This document shows positions 4,985 to 10,923 of a DNA stretch of 13,072 nucleotides, piece after piece. The notes under the pieces were generated by a model. That model did no database searches and was not told the origin of the DNA. It was given only the letters and a program-made list of their open reading frames with translations. A program made the position numbers and the translations under genes. Source of the stretch: Patescibacteria group bacterium (lineage in GTDB: Bacteria > Patescibacteriota > Minisyncoccia > Phycocordibacterales > UBA9973); contig JAIEON010000033.1 of assembly GCA_019750345.1 (NCBI GenBank), forward strand, positions 1 through 13,072, read 5' to 3'. Position 1 is the first letter of the stretch. Every line of letters starts with the position of its first letter.

Positions 4985-5461
4985 TTATTTAAGTACTCCA
5001 ATAAAGAATCCTGCAAGTTCGCTCTCAGGGCGAGCTTGTCCGCCGTGCTGACCGTTGAAGTCTGCTGAGCCGTCTACTCCGCATATTCTCTTGATGGCAT
5101 TGGCACCTCCTGGGTGTCTGCTGATCCAGGGAGTAAGGTCATATACCTTTCTGTTAATAATACTCCAACAGCTTTGAACACTTGCATGAGTACTTACTTC
5201 TGCAGAGGTATAGTATTTTGTTGTGTCGGTCGGCTTAATAGGAGTAGAGGGCGTTTGCGGTTTTGGTGTTACGTTAACTTCTTTTGTAGTCGGTGTTGTC
5301 TTAGTATCAGAAGGTTTGGAAATGTTTGTTTCTACTGAAGTCTGTTCTGTGGTAGCAGTAGATTCAACTACCGGTTCAGGTGCTGATCCGTGGGGCATAA
5401 GAATGAACCATCCTACTATTCCAATAAGGCCAAGACTAACAATAATTGCTGTGTTTTTCAT
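4985..5461 (-). CDS. Membrane-anchored cytochrome b5-like haem protein
   Basis: A 158-residue protein in three parts. An N-terminal anchor or uncleaved signal spans residues 3-22. A Thr/Pro/Lys-rich flexible linker covers about residues 32-82. A C-terminal cytochrome b5 domain covers about residues 83-157. The domain has the family core YDLTPWISRHPGGANAI and the second haem loop ADFNGQHG; the two axial haem ligands should be His116 and His139. Cys98 and Cys127 flank the core and might form a disulfide if, as the signal suggests, the domain lies outside the membrane. Cytochrome b5 domains carry single electrons between reductases and oxygenases or desaturases; no reductase partner is visible. 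First gene of the operon with DUF2231 and VOC genes. A TATACT box eight bases before the ATG suggests a leaderless transcript. Confidence 0.9.
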   Translation of the reverse strand: MKNTAIIVSLGLIGIVGWFILMPHGSAPEPVVESTATTEQTSVETNISKPSDTKTTPTTKEVNVTPKPQTPSTPIKPTDTTKYYTSAEVSTHASVQSCWSIINRKVYDLTPWISRHPGGANAIKRICGVDGSADFNGQHGGQARPESELAGFFIGVLK

Positions 5462-5469
5462 ATACTACA

Positions 5470-5475
5470 AGTATA
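5470..5475 (-). promoter_or_regulatory. -10 box of the cytochrome b5 operon (leaderless)
   Basis: Minus-strand TATACT ends eight bases before the ATG at 5461. No confident -35 is seen. Confidence 0.5.
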
Positions 5476-5517
5476 CTCCTATCAGAGAGTTTCTAATATT
5501 ATTTAACATTCGGAGCA

Positions 5518-5526
5518 TGATATACT
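5518..5526 (+). promoter_or_regulatory. Extended -10 promoter of the HIT gene (leaderless)
   Basis: TGATATACT (TGn plus TATACT) ends seven bases before the ATG at 5534. Confidence 0.55.
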
Positions 5527-5533
5527 TCTGATA

Positions 5534-5884
5534 ATGGAATGTATATTTTGCTCAGTAATAAAAAATAATACCCCTCATCATGAGATTGTCTGGGAAGACG
5601 ACAAGCACTTAGCCTTTCTCGATAGTAATCCTGTGACTGCTAATCATACACTCGTAATCCCTAAAAAGCATACTGCTGATATTTTAAATCTAAGCAAAGA
5701 AGAGTATGGTGATTTGATGGTGGCTTCTCGAGAAGTAGCACTTAAAATAAAACAAGAAACACAGTGTCATAAAGTTTCGATTCTTGTTGAAGGTTTATCT
5801 GTTCCACACGTACATGTTCATCTAGTACCTTTAGATGTTGGTCAAGACTTAATTAAATTCGTTAGAAAAAATATATCGCAATAA
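5534..5884 (+). CDS. HIT-family (histidine triad) nucleotide hydrolase
   Basis: HIT proteins hydrolyse or transfer nucleoside monophosphates from small nucleotide substrates, often AMP-lysine or AMP-amidates. This is a full-length 116-residue member. It has the N-terminal ECIFC (Cys3, Cys6, a common zinc-site pair in bacterial HIT proteins), then EDDKHLAFLDSNPVTANHTLVIPKKH at about 21-46 for the nucleotide pocket, and the triad HVHVHLVP with His92, His94 and His96; His94 is the expected nucleophile. The usual G-x-x-A-G-Q stretch just before the triad is replaced by VEGLSVP, so substrate handling may differ. Divergent from the cytochrome b5 operon and independently transcribed. Its TAA stop lies in the A-tract that forms the 5' arm of the downstream terminator. 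Confidence 0.92.
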   Translation: MECIFCSVIKNNTPHHEIVWEDDKHLAFLDSNPVTANHTLVIPKKHTADILNLSKEEYGDLMVASREVALKIKQETQCHKVSILVEGLSVPHVHVHLVPLDVGQDLIKFVRKNISQ

Positions 5885-5907
5885 AAAAACACCCCCGGTG
5901 TTTTTTT
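5883..5907. terminator. Shared terminator between the HIT and OmdA-family genes
   Basis: An 11-bp stem AAAAAAACACC/GGTGTTTTTTT (5883-5893 with 5897-5907), loop CCC. Symmetric A and T tracts suit both convergent genes; the HIT stop codon overlaps its first bases. Confidence 0.85.
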
Positions 5908-5916
5908 ATGTTTATC

Positions 5917-6165
5917 TTATCGATGAATACAGCCCGACCAGCAGCACGGGCGGCGCTTACCTTTGCTCAAATCTAACACAATGCGATCGAGATGTTTTTG
6001 TCTGGTCTCTGGTTTCTTCACTGAAATAATCCAACAAATCCACTCGTTACGTGCAAGAGGTGTAATATCTTCCCACGCAAGAAGAGCTTTTGGTGAAGCG
6101 GTCAGTATATCGCGTAAATCTTGTGGTACTTGGTGAGCTACGCCGTTTGAAATAGTTTTTCTCAT
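5917..6165 (-). CDS. YdeI/OmpD-associated (OmdA) family small protein
   Basis: An 82-residue protein matching the OmdA domain (YdeI or OmpD-associated, sometimes labelled bacteriocin protection). The core reads WEDITPLARNEWICWIISVKKPETR at about residues 31-55 and ends RRPCCWSGCIHR, a Cys-rich C-terminus typical of the group. The longer YdeI proteins carry an extra DUF1801-type domain of about 100 residues that is absent here; this short form is frequent in small-genome bacteria. The molecular role is not known; family names come from genetic association rather than biochemistry. The three cysteines at 73-78 could bind metal, which is inference. It has its own leaderless-type promoter and is convergent with the HIT gene. 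Confidence 0.85.
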   Translation of the reverse strand: MRKTISNGVAHQVPQDLRDILTASPKALLAWEDITPLARNEWICWIISVKKPETRQKHLDRIVLDLSKGKRRPCCWSGCIHR

Positions 6166-6171
6166 AGAGCT

Positions 6172-6180
6172 ATTGTACCA
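6172..6180 (-). promoter_or_regulatory. Extended -10 promoter of the OmdA-family gene (leaderless)
   Basis: Minus-strand TGGTACAAT (TGn plus TACAAT) ends six bases before the ATG at 6165. Confidence 0.5.
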
Positions 6181-6227
6181 AATGCGCTGTCAGTGTAGTA
6201 TGAGAAAAATAGAAAATTATTAAATAT

Positions 6228-6860
6228 ATGAATAAGTACTTTACTGTAAAAAAAGGATTAGATAGCGTTGAGGCAATAGGAGTTGTCATTTTACTCTTGG
6301 TCGTTACCGCTGTTATAGGTTTGTCGTTTGACTGGGGGCGCTACCCAGCACCCTTGTATGTTGGATTTAATGTACTATTTTTTAGTATTATTATATCCAT
6401 CGTTTCTTCGTTAGGACGTCTTTTAAGAATATGGCGTAATGATCAGTTTCTTGCTGTGTGGGGAATATTCTTACTCATTATAGGAGGAGGTGCACTAGTA
6501 TTTCTTCCAGAATTCTTCCACACTATGAAGGAGTTGCCGTATTCGTATTGGCACCGTGTATCGCTCTATAGTCTCCCGGCGATTTGTATTGAAGGAGGGT
6601 TGTTTAGTTTGTTTCGAGCATATTTGGTTTATGCATCACATAAACGAACCAGTCGCGAACACTGGTTGTTATTTATTGTTTTTATATTGTACGCAACCAC
6701 CGCTGTGGGTGTAAACTTTTTAGCAATCAATAACACTATCTCTATTGCTCACCAGCTTTTGTTTTCTAGAATTATTCTAGGAGTAACAGTGGTAGTGACC
6801 ATGATTGTCTATCGATTACGTACGACAGTTTCTCAAGAATTATTTGTAAAAGAATCTTAA
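6228..6860 (+). CDS. Six-helix membrane protein of unknown function
   Basis: I do not recognise this 210-residue protein. Hydrophobic segments lie at about residues 14-34, 42-63, 75-95, 107-131, 144-166 and 175-197, with short loops and a short charged C-terminus (SQELFVKES). Basic residues are concentrated after segment 2 (GRLLRIWRND) and after segment 4 (ASHKRTSREH), so by the positive-inside rule both N- and C-termini should be cytoplasmic. No enzymatic motif is visible. No Shine-Dalgarno sequence; the A/T-rich stretch before the ATG contains AATTAT seven bases upstream, which may be a weak -10. It is transcribed alone, divergent from the OmdA gene, and followed four bases later by a terminator. 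Confidence 0.75.
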   Translation: MNKYFTVKKGLDSVEAIGVVILLLVVTAVIGLSFDWGRYPAPLYVGFNVLFFSIIISIVSSLGRLLRIWRNDQFLAVWGIFLLIIGGGALVFLPEFFHTMKELPYSYWHRVSLYSLPAICIEGGLFSLFRAYLVYASHKRTSREHWLLFIVFILYATTAVGVNFLAINNTISIAHQLLFSRIILGVTVVVTMIVYRLRTTVSQELFVKES

Positions 6861-6863
6861 ATT

Positions 6864-6892
6864 AAAGCTATAAGTATAAAACTTATAGCTTT
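6864..6892. terminator. Terminator after the six-helix protein
   Basis: A 12-bp perfect stem AAAGCTATAAGT/ACTTATAGCTTT (6864-6875 with 6881-6892), loop ATAAA, followed by TTTTGTTT. Confidence 0.85.
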
Positions 6893-6906
6893 TTTGTTTG
6901 GATATT

Positions 6907-6915
6907 TGCTAAAAT
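6907..6915 (+). promoter_or_regulatory. Extended -10 promoter of the DoxX-like gene
   Basis: TGCTAAAAT (TGn plus TAAAAT); the start near 6922 would leave a leader of about 20 A/T-rich bases before the ATG at 6943. Confidence 0.4.
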
Positions 6916-6942
6916 ACTCTCGTACTAATAATAATAATTTTT

Positions 6943-7341
6943 ATGAAAATTTGTAACACCATTTTAAAAGTTCTCCTGGTTCTCTTGCTCGTTAGTCCAA
7001 TTCTTGGAGCATTCGGAATTTTCCCAGCTCCTACGGCGGATTTGTACAATACACCGCAAGCTTTTTCATTTATTGAAGCGCTGAGTGTTGCGTGGTATAT
7101 CAATATCATCATAGCGGTTGTGTTCGCGATTGCTATCGCATTGATCCTCACTCGTCGTACTGCACTTGCAGCATTACTTCTTTTGCCGGTTACAATAAAT
7201 ATTGTTGCATTCCATGGATTCCTTGATGGAGGATTACTTACTACAGGAGCACTAATGGGGGATGTACTTTTTCTCTTGAATATCTATTTCCTTTGGAAAA
7301 ACTGTGATGCATACAAACAGCTCTGGAACACTCGATCATAA
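6943..7341 (+). CDS. DoxX-like small membrane protein
   Basis: A 132-residue, four-helix membrane protein. Helices are at about residues 6-27, 48-69, 72-93 and 100-120. The first helix is followed by FGIFPAPTADLYNTPQAFSFIEAL, and helix three contains LLLPVTINIVAFHGFLDGG. This last motif (P-x-x-x-N-I-x-x-F-H-x-F-L-D) is characteristic of the DoxX-like membrane family that begins with a helix and a P-M-P loop. The role of these proteins is poorly defined; relatives are linked to redox or thiosulfate-related functions only in particular species, so no substrate should be assigned. Monocistronic, with its own promoter and a very stable terminator shared with the convergent small gene. No Shine-Dalgarno motif. 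Confidence 0.72.
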   Translation: MKICNTILKVLLVLLLVSPILGAFGIFPAPTADLYNTPQAFSFIEALSVAWYINIIIAVVFAIAIALILTRRTALAALLLLPVTINIVAFHGFLDGGLLTTGALMGDVLFLLNIYFLWKNCDAYKQLWNTRS

Positions 7342-7358
7342 GTAGCTTCAAACGATAA

Positions 7359-7399
7359 AATAAAAAAGGTAAGACGTCGAACGTCTTACCTTTTTTATT
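7359..7399. terminator. Shared 19-bp terminator between convergent genes
   Basis: A perfect 19-bp stem (7359-7377 with 7381-7399), loop CGA, with six-base A and T tracts on the two arms so that it works in both directions. The stop codon of the minus-strand gene (7397-7395) and part of its last sense codon are inside the 3' arm. Confidence 0.9.
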
Positions 7400-7655
7400 G
7401 CCAGAATTTTTCTAGACGGAAATCGTTTTTCACAACACTTCGTCCACTTGTAGGGGGAGTGTTCCAGAAATCGAATCGAAACACACCGTATCCTTCTGGG
7501 GGAGTAGCAAGGAGTTGTTTGGTACCAGGTGCCGCATATTCATACGCCCAGTGGTCAGAAGGGCCTGCAGTGGGCGCAAACCACTCTCCACGCATAATGT
7601 GCGGAGTGGCAAACCATATAAAGAATATAAGGAAAACTATTGCTAAAACTTTCAT
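7395..7655 (-). CDS. Small anchored hypothetical protein, 86 residues
   Basis: I do not recognise this protein. It starts with a clear hydrophobic segment, MKVLAIVFLIFFIWFA (residues 1-16), then a polar domain of about 70 residues rich in aromatics and proline (EWFAPTAGPSDHWAYEYAAPG, then FRFDFWNTPPTSGR). It is likely exported and either anchored by its N-terminus or cleaved after FATPH; there is no lipobox Cys. The chosen ATG (7655) lies nine bases from a good -10 box. An in-frame ATG 57 bases further upstream would add 19 residues (MCNVWSSCVFLKALYYSTS) read from the promoter itself, so it is rejected. It is divergent from pyruvate kinase and convergent with the DoxX-like gene. Confidence 0.7.
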   Translation of the reverse strand: MKVLAIVFLIFFIWFATPHIMRGEWFAPTAGPSDHWAYEYAAPGTKQLLATPPEGYGVFRFDFWNTPPTSGRSVVKNDFRLEKFWQ

Positions 7656-7669
7656 ACTAGTGCTATAAT
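7640..7669 (+). promoter_or_regulatory. Promoter of pyruvate kinase
   Basis: TTGCTA (7640-7645), 18-bp spacer, TATAAT (7664-7669), with TGC in front of the -10. The start near 7676 leaves a leader of about 60 nt before ATG 7737. The only purine-rich run in the leader (AAGAGGA, about 7691) is too far from the ATG to act as a normal Shine-Dalgarno site. Confidence 0.65.
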
Positions 7670-7692
7670 ACAACGCTTTTAAAAAAACGCAA
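7665..7692 (-). promoter_or_regulatory. Divergent promoter of the small anchored protein (leaderless)
   Basis: Minus strand: TTGCGT (7692-7687), 16-bp spacer, TATTAT (7670-7665), nine bases before ATG 7655. Its -10 shares five bases with the -10 of the pyruvate kinase promoter on the other strand. Confidence 0.6.
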
Positions 7693-7736
7693 GAGGACCA
7701 CACATTACACACTAATCAATACCACACAGAGTATCT

Positions 7737-9149
7737 ATGCAACCAACAATTCGAAAAACAAAAATCGTCGCAACTATTGGACCGGGGAGTGAATCAAAAG
7801 AGAACTTTACTAAACTATTGCGCGCAGGTGTGAATGTCGCACGTACTAACATGAGTCATGATGACCAGACTATCCATGGCGAGCGTATCAAAAATATCCG
7901 CGCTGTATCAAAAAAGGAGGGAATCCCTGTAGCACTTTTGGTGGACCTCTCTGGGCCGAAGATCCGTATCGGAGACTTCGCTGAAGGAATAGTTGAACTT
8001 GTGGCTGGTGAAAAAATCATCCTCTCAGGCACAAAATGTGAAGGAACTAAAGATAAGGTGTATTTCAATTATCCGCACATCAAAACTGATATCAAAAAAG
8101 GACAAGTCCTCATGCTCGACGATGGCAAAAAGAAACTTATTGTCGACAAGGTAGTAGGTGACGATGTTTATACGACAGTTGTGGTGGGAGGTAAGACAAA
8201 AAGTCGTCGCGGAGTAAACATTCCTGGTGCGTACTTGTCTATTTCTGCATTAACAGATAAAGATAAAAAAGATTTGAAGTTTGCAATCGAAGCAGGAGCT
8301 GACTTTATTGCACTCTCTTTTGTACGTACTGCAAACGATATAGAACAGCTCCGTGCGTTGATTAAAAAACTTGGTGGAAAACAATTGATCATCGCAAAGA
8401 TGGAAACTGAAGAAGCTATTGAAAACATGGATTCTATTATTCTAGCGTCTGACGCGGTCATGGTTGCTCGCGGAGACTTGGCAGTAGAAGTAGGTCCAGA
8501 AAAAGTTCCTCCGATGCAAAAGATGATTGTGCGCAAGTGTAATGATCTCGGTAAACCAGTAATTGTCGCAACACAAATGCTTGAAAGTATGATCACTGCA
8601 CCAGTACCTACTCGTGCTGAGGTATCAGATGTTGCCAACGCAATCTTTGATGGAGCAGATGCAGTAATGCTTTCAGAAGAAACCTCTCTCGGTGCCTATG
8701 CAGTGGAAGCTGTCACTGTTATGAATAACGTAGCATTGAACGCAGAGGGAAGTATCAGTACACACCGTCACCACAAAGTACAAATCAATAATGCGGTAGA
8801 CTCAGTGAGTTCTTCTGTGGTACACAACGCTGAACACGTTGATGCAAAAATTATTGCAGCCTTTACTGAAACAGGATTCACTGCTCGTATGATTGCTCGA
8901 CATAAGCCTGCTCAGCCAATCATTGTGTTGACCTGGCACGAAGATATTGCACGTACAATACTTTTGTCATACGGGTGTTATCCAATTGTAGTAAAACGTT
9001 TTAAAACTATTGAACAAATGATTAGTTTGATTGGACCTATATTTATCAAGGCTAAACTCATTCAAAAAGGGCAATTATTTGTGCTTTCTACAGGGCTTCC
9101 AATCAATCAACCGATCAGAACCAACGCAATGGTGATTCTCAGTGCATAA
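7737..9149 (+). CDS. pyk: Pyruvate kinase
   Basis: Catalyses phosphoenolpyruvate plus ADP to pyruvate plus ATP, the last step of glycolysis, in the cytoplasm. 470 residues, the usual length. The A domain opens with KTKIVATIGPGS (8-18) and the substrate loop ARTNMSHD, including Arg36, Asn38 and Ser40. The B domain spans about residues 74-160. The catalytic Lys211 and metal ligand Glu213 are in IIAKMETEEAIENM, with Asp237 in MVARGDLAVE and Thr269 in VIVATQMLESM; the conserved PTRAEVSDVANAIFDGADAVMLSEET follows. The C-terminal regulatory domain is about 345-470. Ala239 replaces a Gly usual in VARGDLGVE, and MSHD replaces FSHG; both are mild. Followed 42 bases later by the hibernation factor gene, with no terminator between, so some read-through is likely. 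Confidence 0.97.
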   Translation: MQPTIRKTKIVATIGPGSESKENFTKLLRAGVNVARTNMSHDDQTIHGERIKNIRAVSKKEGIPVALLVDLSGPKIRIGDFAEGIVELVAGEKIILSGTKCEGTKDKVYFNYPHIKTDIKKGQVLMLDDGKKKLIVDKVVGDDVYTTVVVGGKTKSRRGVNIPGAYLSISALTDKDKKDLKFAIEAGADFIALSFVRTANDIEQLRALIKKLGGKQLIIAKMETEEAIENMDSIILASDAVMVARGDLAVEVGPEKVPPMQKMIVRKCNDLGKPVIVATQMLESMITAPVPTRAEVSDVANAIFDGADAVMLSEETSLGAYAVEAVTVMNNVALNAEGSISTHRHHKVQINNAVDSVSSSVVHNAEHVDAKIIAAFTETGFTARMIARHKPAQPIIVLTWHEDIARTILLSYGCYPIVVKRFKTIEQMISLIGPIFIKAKLIQKGQLFVLSTGLPINQPIRTNAMVILSA

Positions 9150-9153
9150 GCCT

Positions 9154-9183
9154 CCGACACGACCAGAGAGATAGTGGTATACT
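9154..9183 (+). promoter_or_regulatory. Promoter of the hibernation factor gene (leaderless)
   Basis: TATACT (9178-9183) preceded by TGG, ending eight bases before ATG 9192; a weak -35 (CCGACA, 9154-9159) lies 18 bp upstream. Confidence 0.5.
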
Positions 9184-9191
9184 GTAGTAGT

Positions 9192-9548
9192 ATGACTATC
9201 ACAACAACAGCAATAAATTTGGAGCTTAGTCCTGCATTGAAGGATTACGCTGAAAAACGATTACAAGCTATTAGTAAATATGATTCATTTACCAGCATAG
9301 ATATCGAACTCTCAAAGACTACTAACCATCACCGTAACGGTGAGATCTATGCTGCAAGTGTTACCGCGACTAGTTCACTCGGCAAAATTTATCACGCGAC
9401 CAGTGAAAAAGTAGATATCTATGAAGCAGTAGACGATGTCCGAGATGATATTGTTCGAGAGATACGTTCAACAAAAGGTAGAGATCATTCATTGTTTAAG
9501 CGCGGAGCAAAAAGAATCAAAGACATGCTCAGAGGTCTACGAAACTAA
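9192..9548 (+). CDS. Ribosome hibernation factor, short HPF/RaiA type
   Basis: Binds the 30S decoding region, over the mRNA and tRNA sites, and silences or stores ribosomes when growth slows. The 118-residue protein has the family's beta-alpha-beta-beta-beta-alpha layout: MTITTTAINLELSPALKDYAEKRL (helix 1), KYDSFTSIDIELSKTT, then the strand EIYAASVTATSS, and the helix YEAVDDVRDDIVREIRSTKG. The basic tail DHSLFKRGAKRIKDMLRGL is consistent with rRNA contact. There is no long C-terminal dimerisation domain, so this is the short type (as E. coli HPF or YfiA), unable by itself to make the 100S dimers that long HPF makes. An in-frame ATG at 9174 would add six residues but lies in the promoter region; 9192 is preferred because of the TATACT box eight bases upstream. 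Confidence 0.88.
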   Translation: MTITTTAINLELSPALKDYAEKRLQAISKYDSFTSIDIELSKTTNHHRNGEIYAASVTATSSLGKIYHATSEKVDIYEAVDDVRDDIVREIRSTKGRDHSLFKRGAKRIKDMLRGLRN

Positions 9549-9550
9549 TT

Positions 9551-9587
9551 ATAAAAAACAGAGAAGTCTAACTTCTCTGTTTTTTAT
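9551..9587. terminator. Shared 17-bp terminator between hpf and fmt
   Basis: A perfect 17-bp stem (9551-9567 with 9571-9587), loop CTA, with A6 and T6 tracts. The fmt stop codon (9586-9584) lies within the 3' arm, the same arrangement as at 7395. Confidence 0.9.
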
Positions 9588-10420
9588 TGCAGTAAAAATT
9601 GTGCGTACGATTGTCGTTTACCGTTTTCTGGAATAACTTCATCGATAATAAAGACTGAGTTTTCAAGATGTGCTGCTACTATTTTGACACGAATTGTTTT
9701 GTCATTTTTTTCTGTATAAAAATAACTCCCAACATTCCCTACGTGTGACCGAAACTTCCGATCATTAAAAACAGGACCATCTGAGAGGAGTATTTCTCCA
9801 TCAGATTTTTGTATTTTGCCACAGTGTGTTGCTAGAGATTCATCTTGAGGTTTTGGCGTTACTGATTTAGTGACTAGGGCTTCAATGGTTTGAGGGAGTA
9901 GTTCTAGGGCGATATCATTGAGTTTTTGGCGAAGGGTTAGTGTTGTATCTGTCGGACTAATACTAACCTGTTGTTCAGAGAGTACTGGTCCAGAGTCGAG
10001 CTTGAAACGCATTTGCTGAATAGAAACACCAGTGGTTTCTTCTCCATTGAGGATCGCACTTTCTACTGGAGTCGCTCCACGATATTTTGGAAGTAGAGAA
10101 TAGTGCACGTTAATCGTGCCGAACGTAGGCATATCGATGAGGATTTGCGGAAGAATTTTTCCGTATGCTACGACAACAAACAGATCCCAATCAGTTGTTG
10201 AAAGTTCTTGTAAAACTTCTTCAGTGATTTTTTCAGGTTGAATACAGTGCACACTATGATTGTCTGCCCAGAGTTTTGGTGCTGGAGAAGTTAGGTGCAT
10301 ACCTCGCCCAGTAGGTCTGTCAGGGTTAGTCACCACTAAAGAAGGTGTCATGTCGTGTACTACCAGAGTATCAAGAAACTGTGTAGTAAAATCCGGTGTA
10401 CCAAAAAAAGCTATCTTCAT
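9584..10420 (-). CDS. fmt: Methionyl-tRNA formyltransferase
   Basis: Transfers a formyl group from 10-formyl-tetrahydrofolate to initiator Met-tRNA. 278 residues, somewhat shorter than the usual 310. The N-terminal domain starts MKIAFFGTPDF. The folate and catalytic core holds INVHYSLLPKYRGATPVESAI at about 103-123 with Asn104 and His106, and FKLDSGPVL with Asp142, the N-H-D triad; SLLP and RGA/TP are intact. The tRNA-binding C-terminal domain (about 205-278) is the reduced part. The start is at MKIAFFG; a longer in-frame start at 10465 lies inside def and is rejected. The def stop and this ATG are one base apart (TAATATG), so the pair is translationally coupled. No Shine-Dalgarno motif. It is the last gene of the lepB-hisS-def-fmt run. 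Confidence 0.95.
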   Translation of the reverse strand: MKIAFFGTPDFTTQFLDTLVVHDMTPSLVVTNPDRPTGRGMHLTSPAPKLWADNHSVHCIQPEKITEEVLQELSTTDWDLFVVVAYGKILPQILIDMPTFGTINVHYSLLPKYRGATPVESAILNGEETTGVSIQQMRFKLDSGPVLSEQQVSISPTDTTLTLRQKLNDIALELLPQTIEALVTKSVTPKPQDESLATHCGKIQKSDGEILLSDGPVFNDRKFRSHVGNVGSYFYTEKNDKTIRVKIVAAHLENSVFIIDEVIPENGKRQSYAQFLLQ

Positions 10421-10421
10421 A

Positions 10422-10910
10422 TTACTCTTGAGGTGGAGTGTCCTCAATATTTTTTGCTTTATCAATAAAAAGGGTACCGTTCAAATGATCTGTCTCATGT
10501 TGAAAAATCTGCGCAAGAAGACCTCGTCCGTTTACCACAAACTCATTTCCTGAAGCGTTTAATGCACGCACTGTTGCGGTAGTTGAGCGCTTTACCGTGC
10601 CATATTTCCATCGAACAGATAAACACCCTTCACTCATTTCTTCTTTAATTTTTCCAACACGAATAATCTCTGGATTAATAAATGCAGTGTTAGCACTAAA
10701 CTGTTTTGAGGCTTTTTTTGACACGATAAAAATACGAAGCGATACACCAATTTGGGGTGCTGCAATAGCAACGCCGTCATCTTGTGTATCAAGTGCAGTG
10801 TTCATATCCGCAAGTATTGCTTGTATTTCAGGGCTCGCGATAGTATTGATTGGTACCGGTGCGGCTTTTTGTCGTAATACAGGATGTGGTTCTTGGACGA
10901 TATCTTTCAT
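10422..10910 (-). CDS. def: Peptide deformylase
   Basis: Removes the formyl group from N-terminal Met of nascent proteins. 162 residues, typical length. All three family motifs are present: motif 1 GVAIAAPQ (46-53), motif 2 EGCLS (94-98) and motif 3 HETDH (138-142). The metal ligands are Cys96, His138 and His142; Glu139 is the catalytic base and Gln53 the oxyanion residue. In motif 1 the second Gly of the consensus G-x-G-x-A-A-x-Q is Ala48, a small change near the substrate pocket. Motif 3 has Thr140 in a position that is often Phe or Tyr. It sits between hisS (13 bases upstream) and fmt (one base downstream); def-fmt pairing is the classic arrangement for the formyl-Met cycle. No Shine-Dalgarno motif. 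Confidence 0.96.
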   Translation of the reverse strand: MKDIVQEPHPVLRQKAAPVPINTIASPEIQAILADMNTALDTQDDGVAIAAPQIGVSLRIFIVSKKASKQFSANTAFINPEIIRVGKIKEEMSEGCLSVRWKYGTVKRSTTATVRALNASGNEFVVNGRGLLAQIFQHETDHLNGTLFIDKAKNIEDTPPQE

Positions 10911-10923
10911 GAGAAGGGAAGGG

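Noticed and set aside
10421..10465. Longer start of fmt at 10465
   Set aside because: It overlaps def by 44 bases; Fmt proteins start at MKIxFFGTP, and the one-base TAATATG junction supports 10420.
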